The notes under the pieces: generated by a model | Told to the model about the DNA's origin: nothing | Seen by the model: only the letters and a program-made list of their open reading frames with translations | The model's database searches: none | Position numbers and translations under genes: made by a program | DNA from: a virus | Direction: 5' to 3' (one strand) | DNA: 24,472 nt | Virus record (IMG/VR): IMGVR_UViG_3300005747_000188 | Span: 1-24,472 of that record | Part shown: one piece after another, positions 1 through 6,714 of the stretch | Numbering within the stretch: the first letter of the stretch is position 1 | Layout of the letters: each line of letters opens with the position of its first letter

Positions 1-1337
1 TTTATATGGTCTTTATCGTAACTATTGAAACCAGATGTTGAAAGCGATTCTGTTTGAAGATTTGTTACTAACTCATCATCTTCATTATAATCATGGACTG
101 TAAAATGTCCTGTTGATGTGTTAGCTTTTACTCCAAATGTTAATCCATCCATTCCATATCTATTTTTCATCACATGAAACCTACCAGTGCCATTTACTTT
201 ATCTTTTGCCTTTCTAGACAGTGAGAGACAAAAATCAGTTATCATAATCTTATCATAAGATCCTGCTGCCTTGTCTCCTTCAATGACATCATCTTTTGCA
301 CCTGCTCTATTCACTTGAGAAACTGACCAAATTGGCACTTTTAATTCTCTAGCAAGTCCTTTAGTGCTTGTATAAATATCATCTATTTCTCCCTTACGAT
401 CAGTTGTTTTCTTTCTTGTTCCTAAAAGATCAACATAATCTATAATTATTAAATCAGGTTTAATATCTAGATCTTGACATTTTCTAATATGCGATTCTAA
501 TGTATGAATAGTTGCTTTACCCATTGGGAATTCTTTAATAACTAATTTACCTGGTATTTTTGGTATTATTTCCTCTACTTTATCTTTATGTTGTACTATA
601 TTATTTACTGGTATTTGTGTAAAAAAGGCATCATATCTTCTACCTACATAATCTTCACCTAATTCTAAAGTGTAATGTAAAACATTATAACCTGCCCTAA
701 CGGCAAATCCCCCTAGTGCTACTAAAGACCAACTTTTCCCCCCACCTGGATTTCCAAATATTAAACCAAAATCTCCACTACCTAAACCTCCTTGTAGTAA
801 TTCATTTATTCTATCCCAAGGTGTTGGTATTGGATTTCTTGTATCTTCTCTATATCTGGTTTCAATATCTAAATTATATTCATGACCTATATTTTTATCA
901 TTTCCTGCCCTTAGAGCATTTTCTACTAATAATTTTATAGATTCATAATCCCCAGCTTTTAATAAATCTACTGAAGATAATAATGCTTTTTTTAATTGTT
1001 GGTTCTTACAAAATGCTGAGAATTCTTCTTGTACATATTTTAAATCCTCATCACTAGCTATATATGCTTCTCTAAGTTGTTCCTTAATAGAAATTTGTAG
1101 TACTTCATTTTCTACTTTTTTAACTTCAACTTTTAAAATATCTAATGATGGTGTTGTATGATATTTGTCATAATATTTTATTATTTCTTTTATAATCCAT
1201 TTATGAGCTTGATTATTAAAATCCTCCTCATTTAAAATATCATATACATTTGTTAAAAATTCTTTATGGGTTAATAAAGAAGATAAAACCTTGATTTGAA
1301 ATCCTTTTCCGTATTCCTCTATTGATTTTAATGTCAT
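1..1337 (-). CDS. Replicative DNA helicase, DnaB/T4 gp41-like (3'-truncated by window edge)
   Basis: This is my own translation of the open frame running from an ATG at 1337 to the window edge, at least 445 residues with no stop, so the C-terminus is missing. The protein is a RecA-fold hexameric helicase that would unwind the phage replication fork. Residues 1-150 form the helical N-terminal domain. Walker A is GNPGGGKS at 195-202, Walker B is DLIIIDY at 295-301 after a hydrophobic strand, and SVSQVNR at 338-344 fits the DnaB-family H4 region. An Arg/Lys-rich C-terminal part (KNRYG near 391) fits DNA or nucleotide contact. It starts 5 bases after the stop of the upstream RNase H gene, so it is probably co-transcribed and translationally coupled. 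The leader AATAAGTTAT carries no Shine-Dalgarno. DnaB/gp41 family assignment is firm; gp41 orthology rests on the neighbouring T4-type genes. Confidence 0.93.
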   Translation of the reverse strand, partial: MTLKSIEEYGKGFQIKVLSSLLTHKEFLTNVYDILNEEDFNNQAHKWIIKEIIKYYDKYHTTPSLDILKVEVKKVENEVLQISIKEQLREAYIASDEDLKYVQEEFSAFCKNQQLKKALLSSVDLLKAGDYESIKLLVENALRAGNDKNIGHEYNLDIETRYREDTRNPIPTPWDRINELLQGGLGSGDFGLIFGNPGGGKSWSLVALGGFAVRAGYNVLHYTLELGEDYVGRRYDAFFTQIPVNNIVQHKDKVEEIIPKIPGKLVIKEFPMGKATIHTLESHIRKCQDLDIKPDLIIIDYVDLLGTRKKTTDRKGEIDDIYTSTKGLARELKVPIWSVSQVNRAGAKDDVIEGDKAAGSYDKIMITDFCLSLSRKAKDKVNGTGRFHVMKNRYGMDGLTFGVKANTSTGHFTVHDYNEDDELVTNLQTESLSTSGFNSYDKDHI

Positions 1338-1342
1338 ATAAC

Positions 1343-2374
1343 TTATTTATTTATAACTAATTTTTTGAAAACATCTTCTAACCAAAAATCTAAATTTCTG
1401 ATCATTCCACCTAATTTGTCTTCATTATATAATGCTGTGAACTGCTCAGGAATATAATTTAAATCTTTAGATTCTACAATCCTATCTAGATATTCCTTAT
1501 CATTTTTTCCTAACATTGGATTACTTAAATCCATTACTTTATAATTTTTTTCTAATTCTTCTACTCCTTGAATTACTCTAGCATATACTACATGATCTTT
1601 GAATTTCTTTTCACATATATCAAAAATATCATCAAAAGTTAAAATTCTTTCTGTTAATTCAGGGAATTTTTTAAATAAACCTTTTTCACCTAATCCCTTA
1701 ACTCCTTTAATTTTATCTGAATTATCACCTAAAAGTGTTTTATAAAGAATAAAATTTTGAGCAGGCATATTATATTTTTCTTTTATAACATCTTCAGTAT
1801 AATATTTTTTCTCAATTGGTCTATAAACTATAACATTTTTGGAAACCAATTGAAGAAAATCTTTATCACTAGATATTATAAATACTTTATCATCTTGGTG
1901 ATTTGGTAATTTATCACTTAAATACGCGATAATATCATCCGCTTCTGCTTTATCTAAAGATAATGTTTTAACTGGTAGAGTTTTTAGGTAATGTATTACT
2001 CTTACTATTTGGTCTACTTTAGAATCATCTTCATCATCTAAATTTTCAAATACTTCCCAATTAGTAATTCGTTGTAAATTTCTCCCTGATTTATATTCAG
2101 GGAGTAAATTTTTTCTATTTGCTGTTGAGCCTGCTCCATCAAAAACTACATAGACTTGATCTGGTTGAGTTTGACGAATCATAGCTCCTAATGATCTAAA
2201 GAATCCACCTAAACCTCCTATATGAACTCCATCTGGATTAACCATATTAAGCATTGCAAAGTTTCTAAAAAATAAATTTAATCCATCTATTAATAATATT
2301 CTATTACCTTCAGACAGACTCTTATCATTCTCCTGAGTATCACCCAGGAGTTCAAGTAATTCTTTCTTTTTCAT
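1343..2374 (-). CDS. rnh: T4 RNase H-like 5'-3' exonuclease / flap endonuclease
   Basis: This 343-residue protein belongs to the FEN/5'-3' exonuclease family, which removes RNA primers and flaps during lagging-strand synthesis. The metal-binding acidic residues appear in the expected order: D30 in LLIDGLN, D79 in VVFDGAGS, E144/D146/D147 in KAEADDI, D170 and D172 in SSDKDF, and D217/D220 in LLGDNSD. The helix-three-turn-helix DNA clamp follows directly (GVKGLGEKG, about 224-232). Length is close to T4 RNase H (about 305 residues) plus a short N-terminal extension. It lies 5 bases after uvsX and 5 bases before the helicase, in a replication operon. No Shine-Dalgarno precedes the start. The family is certain; the symbol is inferred from T4-type gene content. 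Confidence 0.9.
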   Translation of the reverse strand: MKKKELLELLGDTQENDKSLSEGNRILLIDGLNLFFRNFAMLNMVNPDGVHIGGLGGFFRSLGAMIRQTQPDQVYVVFDGAGSTANRKNLLPEYKSGRNLQRITNWEVFENLDDEDDSKVDQIVRVIHYLKTLPVKTLSLDKAEADDIIAYLSDKLPNHQDDKVFIISSDKDFLQLVSKNVIVYRPIEKKYYTEDVIKEKYNMPAQNFILYKTLLGDNSDKIKGVKGLGEKGLFKKFPELTERILTFDDIFDICEKKFKDHVVYARVIQGVEELEKNYKVMDLSNPMLGKNDKEYLDRIVESKDLNYIPEQFTALYNEDKLGGMIRNLDFWLEDVFKKLVINK

Positions 2375-2379
2375 AATTT

Positions 2380-3456
2380 TTATTGTGGTTCTTCTATATA
2401 AGAGGTAATATCATTATAATCTTGTTCCTCTTCTACAATTTGAAAATCAGTTCCACCCAAAATATCTTTCCAAGCTTTCCCATTTTCATCTTTATAGTTT
2501 TTTAATTCTTTATCATTATCATTGATAAACCCATGAGGTGTCATAACTATTCTACCTCTAGTTGTAACTCCATTAATGTGATTTTTATCAATTTGAAGAT
2601 TAACACGTTTAGCAAATTCTACCTGTTTACCATCTTTAATTGCTTTGATTTTAGATGTTCCTGCATTTGAAATATTACCAAATGTGACTACAAATGTTGA
2701 ATCAAACCACATTGCAAATCCTCCTTTATTCATTAATTTAGGTTTACCCATTGGTGATTCTGCTTTTGCTGTCCATACTTTATTAATACAAACTAATGTA
2801 TTAGTATGAGGTGATGATTCTTTTCTTGATAATGTAATTCTTTGATTAACATTATTTCCAAACTGAGTAGACATTGCACCCGCATTCCATTCGTTGTTGT
2901 TTTTATTTGATTTTATAGACATTTCACAAGGTACTGATCCTATTGAATCCCATAAGAATAATAAATCATATGGTAAATTACCTTTTTTCTGTTCATCTAT
3001 TAAATCTAAAATAAACCCAGCTACATCTTCTATAGAATTTATTGTTTCTCTATCAACATAGACAAATTCACCTTCATAATTTACAATTTCTCCAGTTTCT
3101 TCATCTACTACTTCTTTAACATCTAACCCCATTTGTTGAGCATGTTCCCAATTCCATTTCATCTCAGTAATAATGAAAACAGGTAATATTCCTCTCTTTT
3201 GAGCTGAAACTGCTGCTTCTAATAATGCTGTTGTTTTACCTGTATCTGAGTGGCCTCTAAGTAAAACAATATGACCCATAGGAATACCTGGAATAGATGT
3301 AACATCTTGAAATGCTTGTGATAGTGGAATCCATGATTGATCTTTAAACTTAACGTTTTGTCTAAGTCCCTTCTTTTCTTTGAAGGAACTTAAATCAAAC
3401 TTGGATTTTATTTCAGCAGAGACTGCTTCATGTAATGATTTTTTAACTCTAGGCAT
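2380..3456 (-). CDS. uvsX: UvsX-like RecA-family recombinase
   Basis: This 358-residue ATP-dependent strand-exchange protein would drive recombination-dependent replication and repair. Walker A is GHSDTGKT at 68-75, placed after a short N-terminal segment as in UvsX. The Walker B strand is LLFLWD ending at D170, followed by SIGSVP, as in RecA-fold recombinases. The segment MSTQFGNNVNQR just downstream fits the region of the DNA-binding loop. The C-terminus is acidic (IVEEEQDYND). It sits between gp32 and RNase H with gaps of 11 and 5 bases, matching functional coupling in T4, where gp32 and UvsX act together on single-stranded DNA. The start has an AAAGTTAT leader and no Shine-Dalgarno. Confidence 0.93.
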   Translation of the reverse strand: MPRVKKSLHEAVSAEIKSKFDLSSFKEKKGLRQNVKFKDQSWIPLSQAFQDVTSIPGIPMGHIVLLRGHSDTGKTTALLEAAVSAQKRGILPVFIITEMKWNWEHAQQMGLDVKEVVDEETGEIVNYEGEFVYVDRETINSIEDVAGFILDLIDEQKKGNLPYDLLFLWDSIGSVPCEMSIKSNKNNNEWNAGAMSTQFGNNVNQRITLSRKESSPHTNTLVCINKVWTAKAESPMGKPKLMNKGGFAMWFDSTFVVTFGNISNAGTSKIKAIKDGKQVEFAKRVNLQIDKNHINGVTTRGRIVMTPHGFINDNDKELKNYKDENGKAWKDILGGTDFQIVEEEQDYNDITSYIEEPQ

Positions 3457-3467
3457 ATAACTTTAAT

Positions 3468-4310
3468 TTAAAATGGTAAATCATCCTCAAATAAATCATC
3501 AAATTCATCTGATTTTGCTTTCTTAGGTGAACCTTGTGTTGCTAAACTAAATGCTTTTTTAGGTTCTTGTTTTGTTTCATTTTTAATATCACTATCAAAT
3601 TCAGATGCTGGTTCAGATACTATTGAATCCTCACTACCTTCATTTCCTGATATGAAATTTTGTAATTCATCTTTTAACTTATCATAAGTGTATTTATATC
3701 TTTCTTCTAGTAATTGTGGTTGATTCTCTAACCATGTATTTACTTGATTAGCATCTTCACTCAAGGGTGTTTGTTTTGGTTTTGGTCTTAAACTAAGAGC
3801 AAATCCTGGTCTATCAACTACCTTAGAGGCGTTAACAACAAAATCAAATCCTTCAGCTACATCTGTAAAATCACCATAATCCTCATCATCAGCAATTGAT
3901 AATAATTCCATATAGATAGTTTTACTAAATTCAAATAAACGAACACCTTTATCTTCTTCTCCTCTAACTATAACAGGAGCAAATACTCTCAATTTTGGAT
4001 CTAACTTTTTAGCTAGTCTCCAATTTTCAGAATCACTTGTTGTTCTTAATTTTTTAGTAAAATCAACAATTGGATCTTGTTCCCCCCAATTAGATAATGC
4101 AACAATTGGATATTTTCCAATACCATAATGCATATATATTTCTTGAAATGGGTTGTTTTTATTTATTAATGATGGGACAAATCTAATTTGAAATTTTCCC
4201 TCTTGTCTTGGTTTCCAATAAACTAATGTGTAGTCTTTTTTCTCACCTGTTTTTGGTTTGGCATCCTGATTTAAAGATGACAAACGATTCTTAATCGCGT
4301 TTAAATCCAT
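3468..4310 (-). CDS. T4 gp32-like single-stranded DNA-binding protein
   Basis: This 280-residue protein coats single-stranded DNA and coordinates the replisome. The N-terminal block (LNAIKNRLSSLNQ) resembles the gp32 cooperativity domain. The core DYTLVYWKPRQEGKFQIRF, followed by IYMHYGIGKYPIVAL, is the start of the gp32 OB-fold. A linker of about 65 residues rich in Ser, Glu and Lys leads to an acidic tail ending FEDDLPF. Two features are odd. There is no cysteine anywhere, so the zinc site of T4 gp32 (His plus three Cys) cannot form. The last residues match the bacterial SSB tip (DDDIPF type) rather than the T4 tail as I recall it. The gene lies just upstream of uvsX (11-base gap). Family assignment is strong from fold pattern plus position. 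Confidence 0.88.
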   Translation of the reverse strand: MDLNAIKNRLSSLNQDAKPKTGEKKDYTLVYWKPRQEGKFQIRFVPSLINKNNPFQEIYMHYGIGKYPIVALSNWGEQDPIVDFTKKLRTTSDSENWRLAKKLDPKLRVFAPVIVRGEEDKGVRLFEFSKTIYMELLSIADDEDYGDFTDVAEGFDFVVNASKVVDRPGFALSLRPKPKQTPLSEDANQVNTWLENQPQLLEERYKYTYDKLKDELQNFISGNEGSEDSIVSEPASEFDSDIKNETKQEPKKAFSLATQGSPKKAKSDEFDDLFEDDLPF

Positions 4311-4340
4311 ACTTATAACTTTTTTTAATAATAATAATAC

Positions 4341-4353
4341 CTAAATATAATGA
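4341..4353 (-). promoter_or_regulatory. TCATTATATTTAG element before gp32
   Basis: Coding-strand 13-mer lying 30 bases before the gp32 ATG, just after the intercistronic hairpin. An identical copy precedes the polymerase gene. It shares the ATATTTA core with the late-region sites. Confidence 0.5.
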
Positions 4354-4354
4354 G

Positions 4355-4375
4355 AGTTTGACTGAAGGCCAAACT
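4355..4375 (-). other. Intercistronic hairpin between the hypothetical gene and gp32
   Basis: On the minus strand AGTTTGGC pairs with GTCAAACT over 8 bp (one G-T) around loop CTTCA. It lies 5 bases after the upstream stop. It has no T-run, so it is more likely an RNA stability or processing element than a terminator. It resembles the hairpin at 16696-16714. Confidence 0.5.
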
Positions 4376-4380
4376 ATGAT

Positions 4381-4842
4381 CTATGAGAGATCAATTATAT
4401 CGTGAATCTTGGTGTTGAGTTGTTTTAAATCTCCATGTTGGGTAAGTAAAACACAGTTTCTATAGTGTTGCCAATTGATTGGGAACTTGGTGTCAACTAC
4501 ACCACCGTTAAGTTTTTTGATTAGCTCATTTAGAGCATTTATAGTATACAAGGTATTTGTTTCTTTCTTCCTATGTACTAAAATTGTATTAGATGGAATT
4601 TCACTTACATTACCTTGATCAACATTATAAGTAATTACATACTCATCGTTGCTTTTGATATAAAGAACAAACATTTTATTATACATTATACTGTATGTTG
4701 TTGAAAGTTCTTTGACTTTAGACTCAATCTCCTCGGATTTTACAAAAGTGCAAAATAATTTATTGTTCAAATCTCCTAAATTTATAAAGTTATCGTTGTC
4801 ATATTCTATGGTATAAATATCAAGAGTTTGTTCAAAAGTCAT
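4381..4842 (-). CDS. Hypothetical protein downstream of the DNA polymerase
   Basis: I do not recognise this protein. With the ATG at 4842 it has 153 residues. That start overlaps the polymerase stop by 11 bases (ATGACTTTTGA), a normal coupled arrangement. An ATG at 4854 or a TTG at 4887 would lengthen it, but they overlap the polymerase more and gain no Shine-Dalgarno. The sequence mixes strand-rich hydrophobic stretches (YSIMYNKMFVLYIKS) with acidic segments, and has no signal peptide, membrane helix or recognisable catalytic motif. It lies between the polymerase and gp32, so a replication accessory role (clamp, loader or polymerase partner) is possible. That is a guess from position only. 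A hairpin follows its stop codon at 4355-4375. Confidence 0.7.
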   Translation of the reverse strand: MTFEQTLDIYTIEYDNDNFINLGDLNNKLFCTFVKSEEIESKVKELSTTYSIMYNKMFVLYIKSNDEYVITYNVDQGNVSEIPSNTILVHRKKETNTLYTINALNELIKKLNGGVVDTKFPINWQHYRNCVLLTQHGDLKQLNTKIHDIIDLS

Positions 4843-6088
4843 AACTGATTCCATGTGTAATTTTTGTTTTAAGTTTATTTTTTTCAAATACGTTTAATAT
4901 GCGCTCTAGTGTATGTTCTTCAGTATCTTCAAAATCTAATAAGAAAGCGTCATATGTGTATAATACTAATTTTGTTTTTTGATTTTTTAAAATTTTAATT
5001 ATGTCCCATAATATAGTAACGTTTTTTGCTGTTTCCAAATTTTGAAGGAGATAATTAAATAGTTTTTGGGGGCGCATATTCTCTAACTTAGATTTCTCAA
5101 ATTTATAATTAGATATAGGACATTCTATAAAACCTTTAGTTTGAAAATCATTCCATAAATTATCTACAAATTTTTGGATTTTTTGAAAAAATTCAAGATC
5201 CCTATACTGCTCAAATACGCCGCCATAAAGCTGCTTGAACGTAAGTTCTTTAGATTTTTTATAATCCACCCTATACATTTGTGCAAAGGATTCATGAATA
5301 TCATCAGTATCAAACTTATAATCAATAAGATAACTTGCAAGGGTAGGATGATAAGCAGAAATATCAATTTCAATAAATTTATCATTCCTCGGTATGAAAG
5401 ATTTTCTACATCCATTTTCTTTATTTAATGCTGCAAAGTTAACCCCACCAAATCTATTTGATGGTCTTGTTGTTGTTGTTCTGTAATTATATTGTGTGTA
5501 TACTGTACTTCCCCAATCTTGATTGAAGTGTTCTTTGAATAGTTCTGGTGATACTTGTATACCACTCCTTTCGATGGAGTTGAAAACCAAGGGTACTTGG
5601 TTGTTGTAAAACTGGTTGATTGGTTCATTTATATATTGTTTTAGATTGTTATAATTTTTTTCACATGTTTCATAATGCTTTACTACAGGTATAAGTCGGT
5701 TTATATCTGTTTTATTTGGGTTTCTTTGGTTTAAAAATTGGTGAGCTTTTGTAGTCTCCATTTCATACTCCGGTGATAATAATGATATATCATCAACGTT
5801 TTTATGTAAGTAAAAATGTAAGAATTCCTTTTTCCCCCAAACGTGCAACTTATCATAGCTATCAATTAATTCCTTAATATTATCGTTGTTTAAATGCATA
5901 GTTTCACTATGATTTATAGATAAAATAAAACCTTTGCTTGATTCTAAAGGTCTTAAATAAATTAAACTTGTTAAAGTTTTAACAGGATGAGTCTCATAAG
6001 AATAAGGAATTACTTCAATGTAAGCTTCTTTATAACCTTTATTATAGAACTCTTTTAACTGTTCATTATTTTCTATCAGCCAAAACAT
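4832..6088 (-). CDS. Compact family A DNA polymerase (degenerate exonuclease domain, thumb apparently absent)
   Basis: This 418-residue protein is a family A (Pol I/T7 type) DNA polymerase. Key positions line up with E. coli Pol I: motif A D242 in IDISAYHP (D705), DIH at 263-265, motif B K280-x3-F284-x3-Y288 followed by GG (K758, F762, Y766), N345-x3-Q349 (N845, Q849), and motif C D380 in YTYDAF (D882). In motif C the usual His-Asp-Glu is Tyr-Asp-Ala. The palm-entry motif SIERSGIQV (171-179) is only about 30 residues from the TTTRPS block, where Pol I has over 100, so the thumb seems missing. Residues 1-165 resemble a 3'-5' exonuclease fold without its DxE motif (IEVIP instead). T4 itself uses a family B enzyme. 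The ATG at 6088 has no Shine-Dalgarno. Family A membership is well supported; activity is unknown. Confidence 0.85.
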   Translation of the reverse strand: MFWLIENNEQLKEFYNKGYKEAYIEVIPYSYETHPVKTLTSLIYLRPLESSKGFILSINHSETMHLNNDNIKELIDSYDKLHVWGKKEFLHFYLHKNVDDISLLSPEYEMETTKAHQFLNQRNPNKTDINRLIPVVKHYETCEKNYNNLKQYINEPINQFYNNQVPLVFNSIERSGIQVSPELFKEHFNQDWGSTVYTQYNYRTTTTRPSNRFGGVNFAALNKENGCRKSFIPRNDKFIEIDISAYHPTLASYLIDYKFDTDDIHESFAQMYRVDYKKSKELTFKQLYGGVFEQYRDLEFFQKIQKFVDNLWNDFQTKGFIECPISNYKFEKSKLENMRPQKLFNYLLQNLETAKNVTILWDIIKILKNQKTKLVLYTYDAFLLDFEDTEEHTLERILNVFEKNKLKTKITHGISYDF

Positions 6089-6092
6089 TTGG

Positions 6093-6105
6093 CTAAATAT
6101 AATGA
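6093..6105 (-). promoter_or_regulatory. TCATTATATTTAG element before the DNA polymerase
   Basis: Second identical copy of the 13-mer, ending 4 bases before the polymerase ATG in the 33-base gap that separates the structural and replication blocks. Confidence 0.5.
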
Positions 6106-6121
6106 TTTAATTCTAAGAAGC

Positions 6122-6709
6122 CTAATTAAGTTTAAGGTAGTCAACAAAACCTAACCATTGGTTGTTTTTTTCTATTAGAGTTGCTGATTTGGTATTTGCT
6201 ATGGTAGAAGTGGTTGAATATATCATAGATAAACTGTCATATAATTGCCATAGAATGGTAGGGTCTTGTGATCTTAATTTATTAAAAGTATTACTACTTA
6301 TTTCTATATAAATGAATTCATTGGTTTTTTTAGCAAAATATTTAACATATGATCCATTTACAATATCTTGAGGTGTTGGTGAAGTTGTAGAATAAGTAGG
6401 TGGTAATTGAATTGGTGAATCTTGAGGAGTGTTTATTTGTTTTGAATAAGTAGATTTACTAACACTACCAAATCTAAGATCTTGAGTATATAAATCTTGA
6501 TTTGGGTTTTCTTTTTGGTTTTTTTCAGATTGAAGATCATCTGATAGTATTAATTCTACTAAATTAGCATAATTTGGTGTTTCACCCGCATAATATTTTC
6601 CACTATAGGTTTCAAAATATATACCATAATAAGGAATTTTAGAATCCTTATAGACTAAATCTCCATTACTATTTAAACCTGTTTTTATTTTATTTTTTGG
6701 GAAATACAT
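6122..6709 (-). CDS. Hypothetical phage protein, probably virion-associated
   Basis: I cannot place this 195-residue protein in a named family. The N-terminal 55 residues are rich in Tyr and Gly (YFPKNKIKTGL, then YYGIYFETYSGKYYAGETP), a pattern I associate with small structural proteins in marine phage genomes. That is recollection, not a search result. A Pro/Thr/Ser-rich linker (about 95-115) leads to a C-terminal region with TILWQLYDSLSMIY. There is no signal peptide or clear membrane helix. It starts 5 bases after the stop of the hub gene and is the last gene of the structural block before replication genes begin, which favours a tail or baseplate role. Confidence 0.65.
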   Translation of the reverse strand: MYFPKNKIKTGLNSNGDLVYKDSKIPYYGIYFETYSGKYYAGETPNYANLVELILSDDLQSEKNQKENPNQDLYTQDLRFGSVSKSTYSKQINTPQDSPIQLPPTYSTTSPTPQDIVNGSYVKYFAKKTNEFIYIEISSNTFNKLRSQDPTILWQLYDSLSMIYSTTSTIANTKSATLIEKNNQWLGFVDYLKLN

Positions 6710-6714
6710 TTCTA

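Noticed and set aside
716-940. Plus-strand open frame of 74 codons
   Set aside because: Lies entirely within the minus-strand helicase gene; its Leu/Phe/Tyr-rich translation is what the complement of A/T-rich coding DNA gives.
5164-5628. Short minus- and plus-strand frames inside the polymerase gene
   Set aside because: They overlap the region encoding conserved family A motifs and show no protein-like pattern.
4832-6088. Family B assignment of the polymerase, because DISAYHP resembles the DxxSLYP motif
   Set aside because: DIH, the K-x3-F-x3-Y motif B and the N-x3-Q pair match family A in order and spacing, and no family B exonuclease motifs are present.
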